DNA of 64,000 bases, from positions 100,816 through 164,815 of the forward strand of contig NZ_JBELZM010000008.1 of NCBI RefSeq assembly GCF_040273735.1, read 5' to 3'. The DNA comes from Solibacillus sp040273735 (lineage in GTDB: Bacteria; Bacillota; Bacilli; Bacillales_A; Planococcaceae). Of this stretch, positions 26,316-34,008 are shown one piece after another (within the stretch, counting starts at the first letter, position 1; every line of letters begins with the position of its first letter). The position numbers were made by a program, and so were the translations under genes. The notes under the pieces are model-generated. The model was given only the letters and a program-made list of their open reading frames with translations, made no database searches and had not been told where the DNA came from.

Positions 26316-27209
26316 ATGACCTTTTCTTCCAAAAGCAAATATTTGTTTTTAGCATTTTGTTTACTGCCGACTTTTCTGCTCTTTTTAATTTTTACTGTTT
26401 ACCCTATGCTAGGCGGGTTGTATTACTCATTTTTTGAATGGTCCGGAACAAGTGCAAACAAAACATTTATCGGCTTAGATAATTATATTCGTCTATGGAA
26501 CGACTCCATTATTAAAAAGGCGATCATAAATGACTTTTTCTTCGTATTTGTAAAAGTCATTGGGATTATGACGCTCGCTCTATTTTTTGCAGTGGCTTTA
26601 ACGCAGTTAAAAATTAAAGAAGCGCCATTCTACCGGATTGTATTTTTCTTTCCTAATATTATGTCCGTAGTAGTTATCGGGATTTTATGGCAGTTTATTT
26701 ATGATCCGAACATGGGGATTGTAAACAGTCTATTAAATCAGATCGGATTGACAGAATGGGCGCGCCCTTGGTTAGGGGATAAAACATGGGTACTGCCTAG
26801 TATAGCAATTCCCGCAATTTGGGCAGGGATTGGATTATTTATGCTCCTTATTATGGGAGGTATTTCGAATGTGCCGAAAAGTTTATATGAAGCTGCAGAT
26901 ATTGATGGTGCATCCGAGTGGCAGCAATTTTGGCATATTACGGTTCCGCTCGTTTGGCCACAAATAAAAACATCCATTCTTTATATCATTATTACATCTC
27001 TTAACGGTTCGTTTGTACTTGTGCAAGTAATGACAGGTGGTGGACCGGGAAGTGCTTCAGAAGTAATGGGCTCGTATTTATACCAGCGCGCGTTTGAAGA
27101 TTTCCAATTTGGCTATGGTGCAGCGATTGGAGTTCTAATCCTTGTCGTATCGCTCATTACTGTTCTCGTTTCCCAATTTATATTGAAAAAAGAAAAAGTC
27201 GAATATTAA
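26316..27209 (+). CDS. ABC sugar transporter permease, MalF/UgpA type
   Basis: The 297-residue protein has six membrane segments and the cytoplasmic EAA loop YEAADIDGASEWQQFWHITV near residue 190, which docks the ATPase subunit. An early LLPTFLLFLIFTVYPMLGG segment is typical of the first CUT1 permease. It pairs with the next gene to form the membrane channel. No ATPase gene is found in the operon, so a shared MsmX-like ATPase would have to drive it. Confidence 0.9.
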   Translation: MTFSSKSKYLFLAFCLLPTFLLFLIFTVYPMLGGLYYSFFEWSGTSANKTFIGLDNYIRLWNDSIIKKAIINDFFFVFVKVIGIMTLALFFAVALTQLKIKEAPFYRIVFFFPNIMSVVVIGILWQFIYDPNMGIVNSLLNQIGLTEWARPWLGDKTWVLPSIAIPAIWAGIGLFMLLIMGGISNVPKSLYEAADIDGASEWQQFWHITVPLVWPQIKTSILYIIITSLNGSFVLVQVMTGGGPGSASEVMGSYLYQRAFEDFQFGYGAAIGVLILVVSLITVLVSQFILKKEKVEY

Positions 27210-27223
27210 CGGGGGGAATTTAG

Positions 27224-28048
27224 ATGAAAGTAGTTTCACAAATTTTAGTACGTATCCCGTTAATCCTATGGGCGTTTATCGTAATTTTCCCATTAATATG
27301 GATGTTTATGGGTGCGTTTAAATCGAATGCAGAAATCTTCACGTCACCTTGGTCATTGCCGACTGATTTTAGTATTACAAATTTTGAACGTGCATGGAAT
27401 GACTACAATATCGGGCGAGCATTTTTAAATAGTTTTTTTGTTACATTACTTGGCTCATTTTTAACACTTATATTATCGATTCCAACAGCTTACGCATTGG
27501 AGCGTGTTCGTTCGAAATTGGGTGAAGTGCTAGTAAACGTATATTTAGCGTCAATGATGATTCCATCTGTTTTAGGTTGGATCCCTCTATTTTTCTTATT
27601 AATGAAGTTTAATTTACTGGATAATTTGTGGGCGTTATCTCTTGTTTATGCTATTTCACATGTACCTTTTACGATCTTCATTCTCGTTGGGTTCATAGGA
27701 AATATTCCTAAAGAGCTGGAAGAAGCAGCGGTCGTTGATGGTATGAGTCCATATGGAATTCTGTTTAAAATTGTGACACCACTAATCAAGTCTGGGATCA
27801 TGACAGTTACAATCTTGAATGCTATTTCATATTGGAATGAATTTTTCATGGCGTTAATTTTACTGCAAACAGAAAGTAAAAATACGTTAGGTGTTGCGAT
27901 GAATTTACTGAAAATAGACGCGCAATACGATAGTGCATGGGGTGTATTATTTGCAGGTCTATGTATTGCTGTTATTCCGGTAATCATTTTCTATTCGATT
28001 TTCCAACGCCATATCGTAAAAGGTATGACAGAAGGTGCAATCAAATAG
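27224..28048 (+). CDS. ABC sugar transporter permease, MalG/UgpE type
   Basis: The 274-residue protein has six membrane segments and the EAA loop LEEAAVVDGMSPYGILFKIV near residue 165. The start (IPLILWAFIVIFPLIWMFMG, then FKSNAEIF) is the usual signature of the second CUT1 permease. It lies 14 bases after the MalF-type gene and 10 bases before the serine hydrolase start, so translation is likely coupled. Confidence 0.9.
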   Translation: MKVVSQILVRIPLILWAFIVIFPLIWMFMGAFKSNAEIFTSPWSLPTDFSITNFERAWNDYNIGRAFLNSFFVTLLGSFLTLILSIPTAYALERVRSKLGEVLVNVYLASMMIPSVLGWIPLFFLLMKFNLLDNLWALSLVYAISHVPFTIFILVGFIGNIPKELEEAAVVDGMSPYGILFKIVTPLIKSGIMTVTILNAISYWNEFFMALILLQTESKNTLGVAMNLLKIDAQYDSAWGVLFAGLCIAVIPVIIFYSIFQRHIVKGMTEGAIK

Positions 28049-28058
28049 GAGGGGAATC

Positions 28059-29090
28059 ATGTCTTTTTCACGAGTAGAAGAGTTTATTGAAACAGCGATC
28101 CAAAACAAAGAACTGCCTGGTGCGGTATTGGCTGTGGCAAATGCAAAAGATGTCCTTTACTGTAAAGCATTTGGTATGGCACATACGGAACTGCAAATTC
28201 CAATGACGGAACAGACCATGTTTGATTGTGCTTCATTAACGAAAGTAACAGCGACGGCAAGCTCTATTTTATTATTGCTTGAGCAGGGTTTTATTGATAT
28301 GGATGATTCCATTAGCTACTACTTTCCGGAATTTAAGTTGATGCATGAAGAAGTTAAGATTCGTCATTTATTAACACATACTAGCGGCTTTCAGGCTGAA
28401 ATTAAGTTTTATAAAGAAGGGATAGTATACACTGATGTCATTGAACGGATAGCGCAGGAAACAGGACGGAAAAGCGTTGAGCAGCAGGTGATCTATAGTG
28501 ATGTAAACTATATTTTATTAGGAATACTAATAGAACAGGTTACCGGAATTTCATTAGCAGACTATGCCTATAAAAATATTTTTCAGCCGCTTCGTATGCA
28601 CAATACCGTATTTAATCCGTCTGCCCAGTTACAGGGGAAAATTGCTGCTACTGAATACCGTACCTATTTAAAGAAACATCAGTGGGGTGAAGTGCATGAT
28701 GAAAATGCACTGCATTTTGGCGGAGTAAGCGGGCACGCTGGGTTGTTTTCGACTGCAGAAGACTTGGCAAAGTTTGCTCAATCGTTTATGGAAAGTACCG
28801 GTTCAGTTTTTCACGAGCATACTAAACAATTAGCAAAGCAGAATTTTACTAAGCAGCATGAGGAACAGCGCGGATTAGGGTGGCAATTGTATTCCTCACC
28901 TTCATTTTCCGGCCAATATTTAAGAGAAGGTTTTGGGCATACAGGTTTTACGGGCACTTCACTTTGGATATCGGATGAGAAGCAAATAGCAATTATTCTG
29001 TTAACAAATCGCGTTCATTTTGGACGTAGTTGTGATATTCAACGATTTCGACGGATTGTGCATAACTTAGTTGCACTTGAAAATGAATAG
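28059..29090 (+). CDS. Serine hydrolase of the beta-lactamase/AmiE family
   Basis: From ATG at 28059 (AGGAGG seven bases before) the protein has 343 residues. It has the class C beta-lactamase-like triad motifs: SLTK near residue 65 (Ser nucleophile and Lys), YSDVN near 148 and HTGFTG near 296. In Bacillus subtilis the muramic acid operon encodes AmiE (YbbE), a secreted amidase of this fold which removes peptide from MurNAc. Here no signal peptide is present, so it should act in the cytoplasm, perhaps on imported MurNAc-peptide. The longer frame from 28035 overlaps the permease gene and lacks a ribosome site. Confidence 0.78.
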   Translation: MSFSRVEEFIETAIQNKELPGAVLAVANAKDVLYCKAFGMAHTELQIPMTEQTMFDCASLTKVTATASSILLLLEQGFIDMDDSISYYFPEFKLMHEEVKIRHLLTHTSGFQAEIKFYKEGIVYTDVIERIAQETGRKSVEQQVIYSDVNYILLGILIEQVTGISLADYAYKNIFQPLRMHNTVFNPSAQLQGKIAATEYRTYLKKHQWGEVHDENALHFGGVSGHAGLFSTAEDLAKFAQSFMESTGSVFHEHTKQLAKQNFTKQHEEQRGLGWQLYSSPSFSGQYLREGFGHTGFTGTSLWISDEKQIAIILLTNRVHFGRSCDIQRFRRIVHNLVALENE

Positions 29091-29103
29091 ATAAGGTGAG
29101 CAT

Positions 29104-30081
29104 ATGTCAGGAAAATTATGGATTGGTATAGATGGTGGCGGCACGAAAACAACCGCTGTAATTGGTGATGAAAGTGGACATTTACTTGCAGTTGCCAAAG
29201 GGAGTTCCGGCAATTTAACAGCGATTTCAACAGAGCAGTTGTACACACTAATAAATGAATTAATCAACCAGTTGTTAACAAAGACAGATGCCGCATTTAC
29301 AGATGTGGAAATTGTATATGCTGCAATGGCAGGGGCAGATCGACAAGCTGAGCAACAGAAAATATATGAGGCTTTTAAGCAATCACCAGTTCTGGAAAAA
29401 CTTAAAATTCAGAGTGATATCCATGCCGCATTAGCAGCGGGAACTTGGGGCAGGGAAGGTACTTTAATTATTTCCGGGACCGGAGCCATTATATTCGGTT
29501 ATGAGCAGCAAAAAACTTTTCGAGTTGGTGGCTGGGGCTATTTACTGGGTGACGAAGGAAGCGGCTATCATTTAGGGAAGCTGGCCATTCGTTCTGTATT
29601 AAAAGCGAATGATGACAAAGTACCTTTGAAACCTTTTCAGGAAAAGATATTGACCCATTTTAATGTACTGTCACCTGACCAGCTCATTACAAAAATTTAT
29701 GGCAGCCCGAATCCCGTAACAGCTATTTCTTCTGTGAGCAGGATTTTGCTAGATGCTTTTGAAGAAGATCAAATAGCAAAATCCCTTGTCACTACAGTTC
29801 AAGAAGCTTTACTGGAACTTATTGAAAGTGCCTATTCAAGAATTGATCGGACGAAGCCGGTTGTATTACACGGCGGATTATTTTCGAATAATACATTTTA
29901 TGAAGCGTTTACCTTACGTTTTTCATCGCGATTTCCTGATTTGATTGCTTTGAAGCCAACAATTTCGGGTACAGTTGGGGCTTACTTATTAGCATTACAT
30001 GAAAGTAAAGTTGAAGTAAGTGATCCAGTTAAACAAACGATTCAACAAACATGGCGTCTATTGGAAGGTGAGATAACATGA
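29104..30081 (+). CDS. BadF/BadG family sugar kinase, probably MurNAc/GlcNAc kinase
   Basis: The 325-residue protein opens with the phosphate loop IGIDGGGTKTTAVIGDE (residues 7-23) and has GTGAIIFGY near 127, GGWGYLLGDEGSGYHLGKLA near 140 and an adenosine-binding VVLHGGLFSNN near 257. This is the ASKHA fold of N-acetylglucosamine kinases and of MurK, the MurNAc/GlcNAc kinase known in Clostridium acetobutylicum. Its stop overlaps the murQ start by four bases (ATGA). It should phosphorylate imported MurNAc to the substrate of MurQ. Confidence 0.83.
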   Translation: MSGKLWIGIDGGGTKTTAVIGDESGHLLAVAKGSSGNLTAISTEQLYTLINELINQLLTKTDAAFTDVEIVYAAMAGADRQAEQQKIYEAFKQSPVLEKLKIQSDIHAALAAGTWGREGTLIISGTGAIIFGYEQQKTFRVGGWGYLLGDEGSGYHLGKLAIRSVLKANDDKVPLKPFQEKILTHFNVLSPDQLITKIYGSPNPVTAISSVSRILLDAFEEDQIAKSLVTTVQEALLELIESAYSRIDRTKPVVLHGGLFSNNTFYEAFTLRFSSRFPDLIALKPTISGTVGAYLLALHESKVEVSDPVKQTIQQTWRLLEGEIT

Positions 30082-30983
30082 ATTACGATCAATTAACGAC
30101 TGAAAAACGAAATAATGAAACAATGAATTTGGATGTAATGCCTATCTCGGACATACTTCAAATCATGAATAAAGAAGATATGCATGTTGTGAAAAGTGTC
30201 GAACAAGTGTTACCTACCATTGAGAAGGTGATTAAAAGAGTTGTTGAAAACATAAATAATGGAGGACGCCTTTTTTATATCGGAGCGGGAACTAGTGGTC
30301 GTTTAGGAATGCTTGATGCATCTGAATGTCCCCCTACTTTCATGACCGATCCGGAGCTAGTACAAACGATAATGGCGGGCGGAAGGGATGCATTTTTCCA
30401 GGCAGTTGAAAATGCTGAAGATCGTTTGGAAGATGGAATAAACAAAATAAAGGAAAAAAACATAACGCAGTTCGATTCCGTTATCGGTATTACGGCAAGT
30501 GGTACGACACCATTTGTAATGGGTGCTTTAGAGTACGCGCAATCTGCCGGTGCCTACACAGTAAGTTTGACGAGCAATATCAATTCTGAAGTAAGCCGCT
30601 ATGCGGAAGAAGCGATTGAAGTCGTCGTAGGGCCAGAAATATTAACAGGATCAACACGATTAAAAGCTGCTACATCGCATAAAATGATTTTAAATATGAT
30701 CAGTACGGCATCGATGGTTCAATTAGGCAAAGTGTATGAAAACTTAATGGTCGATGTACATGCAAGCAATAATAAATTAATAGAGCGGGCTAAAAGAATT
30801 GTCATCGATGCGACGGACTGCAAATATGAGGAAGCAGAAGAGGTACTTGAAAAAACAAAATTTGCTGTTAAGCCGGCAATTGTCATGCTAAAAACAAATG
30901 AAAATTATGAACGAGTAAAGCTTGCGTTAGAACAAGTAAATGGCCATACAAGGAAAGCTATTTTACTTTTAAACAATAGTTAA
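30078..30983 (+). CDS. murQ: N-acetylmuramic acid 6-phosphate etherase
   Basis: The 301-residue protein has the SIS-domain MurQ signature RLFYIGAGTSGRLGMLDASE near residue 57, followed by CPPTFMTDPELVQTIMAGG, and TASGTTPFVMGAL near 135, with GSTRLKAATSHKMILNMIST near 192. MurQ cleaves the D-lactyl ether of MurNAc-6-phosphate, giving GlcNAc-6-phosphate and D-lactate. A C-terminal helical unit completes the usual length of about 300. It is the last gene of the operon; nagA and nagB are not in the window, so GlcNAc-6-phosphate must be handled elsewhere. Confidence 0.93.
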   Translation: MNYDQLTTEKRNNETMNLDVMPISDILQIMNKEDMHVVKSVEQVLPTIEKVIKRVVENINNGGRLFYIGAGTSGRLGMLDASECPPTFMTDPELVQTIMAGGRDAFFQAVENAEDRLEDGINKIKEKNITQFDSVIGITASGTTPFVMGALEYAQSAGAYTVSLTSNINSEVSRYAEEAIEVVVGPEILTGSTRLKAATSHKMILNMISTASMVQLGKVYENLMVDVHASNNKLIERAKRIVIDATDCKYEEAEEVLEKTKFAVKPAIVMLKTNENYERVKLALEQVNGHTRKAILLLNNS

Positions 30984-30988
30984 TAGCG

Positions 30989-31027
30989 AGAGTTGTCATG
31001 AATAATTCTGGCAACTCTTTTTGTTTT
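30989..31027 (+). terminator. Terminator of the muramic acid operon
   Basis: AGAGTTGTCA pairs with TGGCAACTCT (one G-U) and is followed by a long T-rich tract. Confidence 0.88.
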
Positions 31028-31144
31028 TTTACTAGAATTTCTGTATAGTGCAATAATATTTCTTATAAAACCATTGTTTCCGTTTTTTGTGCCTGTTAAA
31101 ATTGAAATGTACTAATATTCAGAAAAAACAAAAGGGGCGGGGAA

Positions 31145-32287
31145 ATGGGCATTTATACAGAAGAGCATGAGATGTTTAGAAAAGCTTTACGCAAAATGCT
31201 GGATAAAGAGGCGTATCCTTATTTTGAACAATGGGAAAAGGATCGGGATATTCCACATGAGTTTTGGCTGAAGCTTGGGGAGAATGGCTTTTTATGTCCA
31301 ATGGTGAGTGAAGAGTATGGGGGGCTTGCACTGGATTTTGGCTATTCTGCTATATTAACGGAGGAACTTGAGCGTGTAGGCGCAGGGTTAGCAAGCGGGA
31401 TTTCGCTTCATTCCGATATTGTGACACCTTATATTGAAGCATACGGGACAACTGCACAAAAGGAAAAATGGCTTCCTAAAAGCGTTACAGGCGAGTACAT
31501 TTCAGCTATTGCTATGACGGAACCGGGTGCAGGCTCTGATCTTGCAGGCATTCAAACGACAGCGAAAAAAGATGGAGAGTTTTATATTTTAAATGGTGAA
31601 AAAACGTTTATTACGAATGGCATTCATGCTGATTATGTTGTTGTCGTTTGTAAAACAGATCCGCAGGCAAGTCCGGCATATAAAGGGGTTAGTCTGCTTA
31701 TTGTAGAGAATGGTACACCTGGTTTCAAGCGTGGAAAAAAACTCGATAAAATCGGGATGCACAGTGCAGATACTGGAGAGCTGATTTTTGAAGATGTACA
31801 TGTACCGGTAGAAAACTTATTAGGGGAAGAAAACCGGGGCTTCTATTATTTAATGGAAAAACTGCAGCAGGAACGTCTTATTGTTGCTATAGAAACACAA
31901 ATCGAGGCTGAGTGCTGTTTGAAACTGACAGTAGACTATGTAAAAGAACGAAAAGCATTCGGCAGCCGCATCGCCGATTTCCAAAATACTCAATTTAAGT
32001 TAGCGGAAATGGCAACTGAAATTGACCTTGGCCGTACATATGTCGATAGTTTAATTGCCAAACATATTGCAGGACAAGAAATCGTGAAGGAAGTATCGAT
32101 GGCCAAATGGTGGATCAGTGAAATGGCCAAGCGTGTGGTATCGGATTGTCTGCAACTGCACGGTGGGTACGGTTATATGGAGGAATATGAAATTGCAAGA
32201 CGATACCGTGATATTCCGGTAGCAGCAATTTACGCGGGTACTACCGAAATCATGAAGGGGATTATCGCAAAACAAATTATAAAATAG
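31145..32287 (+). CDS. Acyl-CoA dehydrogenase (long-chain/isovaleryl type)
   Basis: The 380-residue flavoprotein has AMTEPGAGSDLAGIQTTA near residue 123 and LQLHGGYGYMEEYEIARRYR near 338. The final motif is IYAGTTEIMK, which lacks the Glu of medium-chain enzymes; instead a Glu in the helix around residue 256 (EAEC) aligns with the catalytic base of long-chain and isovaleryl enzymes. It removes two hydrogens from acyl-CoA and passes electrons to ETF. It is followed 22 bases later by a thiolase gene, so both serve beta-oxidation or branched-chain breakdown. No hydratase or hydroxyacyl dehydrogenase is adjacent. Confidence 0.9.
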   Translation: MGIYTEEHEMFRKALRKMLDKEAYPYFEQWEKDRDIPHEFWLKLGENGFLCPMVSEEYGGLALDFGYSAILTEELERVGAGLASGISLHSDIVTPYIEAYGTTAQKEKWLPKSVTGEYISAIAMTEPGAGSDLAGIQTTAKKDGEFYILNGEKTFITNGIHADYVVVVCKTDPQASPAYKGVSLLIVENGTPGFKRGKKLDKIGMHSADTGELIFEDVHVPVENLLGEENRGFYYLMEKLQQERLIVAIETQIEAECCLKLTVDYVKERKAFGSRIADFQNTQFKLAEMATEIDLGRTYVDSLIAKHIAGQEIVKEVSMAKWWISEMAKRVVSDCLQLHGGYGYMEEYEIARRYRDIPVAAIYAGTTEIMKGIIAKQIIK

Positions 32288-32309
32288 TACTTACAAAGGG
32301 GATGGAATA

Positions 32310-33491
32310 ATGAAAAATGTATATATCGTAGACGGGGCACGTACAGCATTTACAGCTTTTGGAGGTTCTTTTGCAGCAACAGATGCAGTACAGCTTGGTA
32401 CAAGAACAGCAGTGGAAGCGTTAAAGCGCGCAAACGTACAGCCTGAGCAAGTCGACCATGTCATTTACGGGGGTGTAATTACAACTGGTGCAAATTCGGC
32501 ATATTTAGCCCGTCATATCGGTCTTTATGCAGGGGTGCCAAAAGAAGTGCCGGCATTAACGTTAAACCGTCTTTGCGGATCGGGTATGCAATCGGTTGTA
32601 TCGGCGGCTCAGATGATTCAGCTAGGTGAAGGGGATGTTGTACTCGCTGGGGGAGCGGAAAATATGTCCCAATCGCCATATTCAAATTTCGAACAACGCT
32701 TCAGCGGTTCGAAACTAGGCAACCTGGAGTTTACAGATATGCTTCAAGCTACATTGACTGACCAGTATACAGGCTCAGGGATGGGCTTGACGGCAGAAAA
32801 ACTTGCTGAACAATATACGATTTCCCGCGAGGAGCAAGATGCATTCGCACTTCTATCAAATGAACGTGCTGCAAAAGCGCGTCAGGACGGTACCTTTGCA
32901 AAAGAGATCGTGCCGGTTGCTGTAGCTACGAGAAAAGGCGAGATTTTAATAGATCAGGATGAACATATTAAAGAAGGCGGTACACTGGAGAGCTTGGCAA
33001 AGTTACGCCCTGCATTTAAAAAAGACGGCTCAGTTACTGCTGCGAACGCTTCCGGCATTAATGACGGAGCAGCTTCCATCGTTGTCGCAAGTAAAAATTT
33101 TGTGGAGGAACAAGGGTTAAAGCCGTTAGCCCGCATTGTATCATGGGGAATAGCGGGTGTAGATCCGACAATTATGGGAATCGGCCCGGCTCCGGCAATA
33201 CGCCAAGCATTGGAGCGTGCGAATTTAACAATTGAAGATATGGATTTAGTTGAAATTAATGAAGCATTTGCTGCCCAATATATCGCGGTGGAAAAAGAAC
33301 TTGGCCTGGACCGTGAGAAAACGAATGTAAATGGTGGTGCAATTGCCCTCGGTCACCCCGTTGGTGCAAGTGGAACAAGAATCATCTTATCCGCTGCATA
33401 TGAACTGCAACGACGCAACGGGAAGTATGCGGTTGCAAGTCTTTGTATCGGTGGCGGACAAGGAATTGCTTTAATTATCGAGAGAGTGTAG
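32310..33491 (+). CDS. Thiolase (acetyl-CoA C-acyltransferase)
   Basis: The 393-residue protein has the nucleophilic Cys89 in LNRLCGSGMQSV, the NGGAIALGHPVGASG motif with the catalytic His near residue 350, and the second Cys in ASLCIGGGQG near 379. It is of the degradative/acetoacetyl-CoA thiolase class of about 393 residues. AAAGGGG precedes the ATG. With the acyl-CoA dehydrogenase it forms a two-gene unit closed by a terminator. Confidence 0.92.
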   Translation: MKNVYIVDGARTAFTAFGGSFAATDAVQLGTRTAVEALKRANVQPEQVDHVIYGGVITTGANSAYLARHIGLYAGVPKEVPALTLNRLCGSGMQSVVSAAQMIQLGEGDVVLAGGAENMSQSPYSNFEQRFSGSKLGNLEFTDMLQATLTDQYTGSGMGLTAEKLAEQYTISREEQDAFALLSNERAAKARQDGTFAKEIVPVAVATRKGEILIDQDEHIKEGGTLESLAKLRPAFKKDGSVTAANASGINDGAASIVVASKNFVEEQGLKPLARIVSWGIAGVDPTIMGIGPAPAIRQALERANLTIEDMDLVEINEAFAAQYIAVEKELGLDREKTNVNGGAIALGHPVGASGTRIILSAAYELQRRNGKYAVASLCIGGGQGIALIIERV

Positions 33492-33498
33492 AAGCTAG

Positions 33499-33532
33499 GC
33501 GTGCTGGAAGGAGATTTCCGGCATGCTTTTTT
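33499..33532 (+). terminator. Terminator after the thiolase gene
   Basis: GCGTGCTGGAA pairs with TTCCGGCATGC (two G-U pairs) around a six-base loop, followed by six T residues. The phased array begins 15 bases further on. Confidence 0.9.
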
Positions 33533-33546
33533 GTTGTGGGGGTTTT

Positions 33547-33861
33547 TATTAGAACAATGGAGAAAGTTATTAGAAGAAATGTAGGGGATATTAGAAGAAA
33601 TGGTGAGATTATTAGAACTTCGGTTGATGCTTAAGTTCATGGGCGAGTTTTTAAGTTCAAATCGTGTAAAAAGTATAAGGTTTGAATTTTATTAGAACAA
33701 TAATGTGGGATATTAGAAAATGTCGGGGCGATATTAGAAAAAGGCAAGATGATATTAGAACAAAGCGAACTGTTATTAGCACAATAGCAGGATATATTAG
33801 AAGATTGCCATTTTATTAGAACTAATTAAATTATATTAGATGATTTTCAAACTTATTAGAA
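33547..33861 (+). repeat. Array of TATTAGAA octamers phased at 21 bp (about 16 periods)
   Basis: The octamer TATTAGAA, or one-base variants (TATTAGCA at 33774, TATTAGAT at 33834), starts at 33547, 33568, 33589, 33610, 33690, 33711, 33732, 33753, 33774, 33795, 33814, 33834 and 33854. Eight of the steps are exactly 21 bases and the last three are 19, 20 and 20. The 80-base gap after 33610 holds TTAAGTTC at 33631 and at 33651, in the same phase. Linkers of about 13 bases differ from unit to unit and are purine-rich. The array fills the gap between the thiolase terminator and the helicase promoter. All units face the same way. Function unknown. Confidence 0.95.
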
Positions 33862-33948
33862 AATCCCCCAGCTTCCACGCTCCGTTTGTAAATTGACATA
33901 TCGCCTCCTTTTCCCTCTATAAAACACCAACCGATATTCCGCCAAATT

Positions 33949-33977
33949 TTCGCATTAATAATGGAATATGGTACACT
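33949..33977 (+). promoter_or_regulatory. Promoter of the helicase-aminopeptidase unit
   Basis: TTCGCA at 33949-33954 and TACACT at 33972-33977, 17 bases apart, with TGG before the -10 box (extended -10). A second possible -35, TTGACA, lies at 33893-33898 with TATAAA 19 bases on. Confidence 0.5.
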
Positions 33978-34008
33978 AAAGCCAACGAATAAAAGGTGGT
34001 AAAACAAT

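Noticed and set aside
33443..33634. A reading frame through the first part of the phased array that would code for heptads of the type xIR(R/T)xxx
   Set aside because: A 21-bp period automatically keeps frame. The second block reads in a different frame, the start lies inside the thiolase gene, and there is no ribosome site. The period is better explained at DNA or RNA level.
33547..33861. CRISPR array
   Set aside because: The repeated unit is only 8 bp with 11-13 bp linkers, far below CRISPR repeat and spacer lengths, and no cas genes are near.
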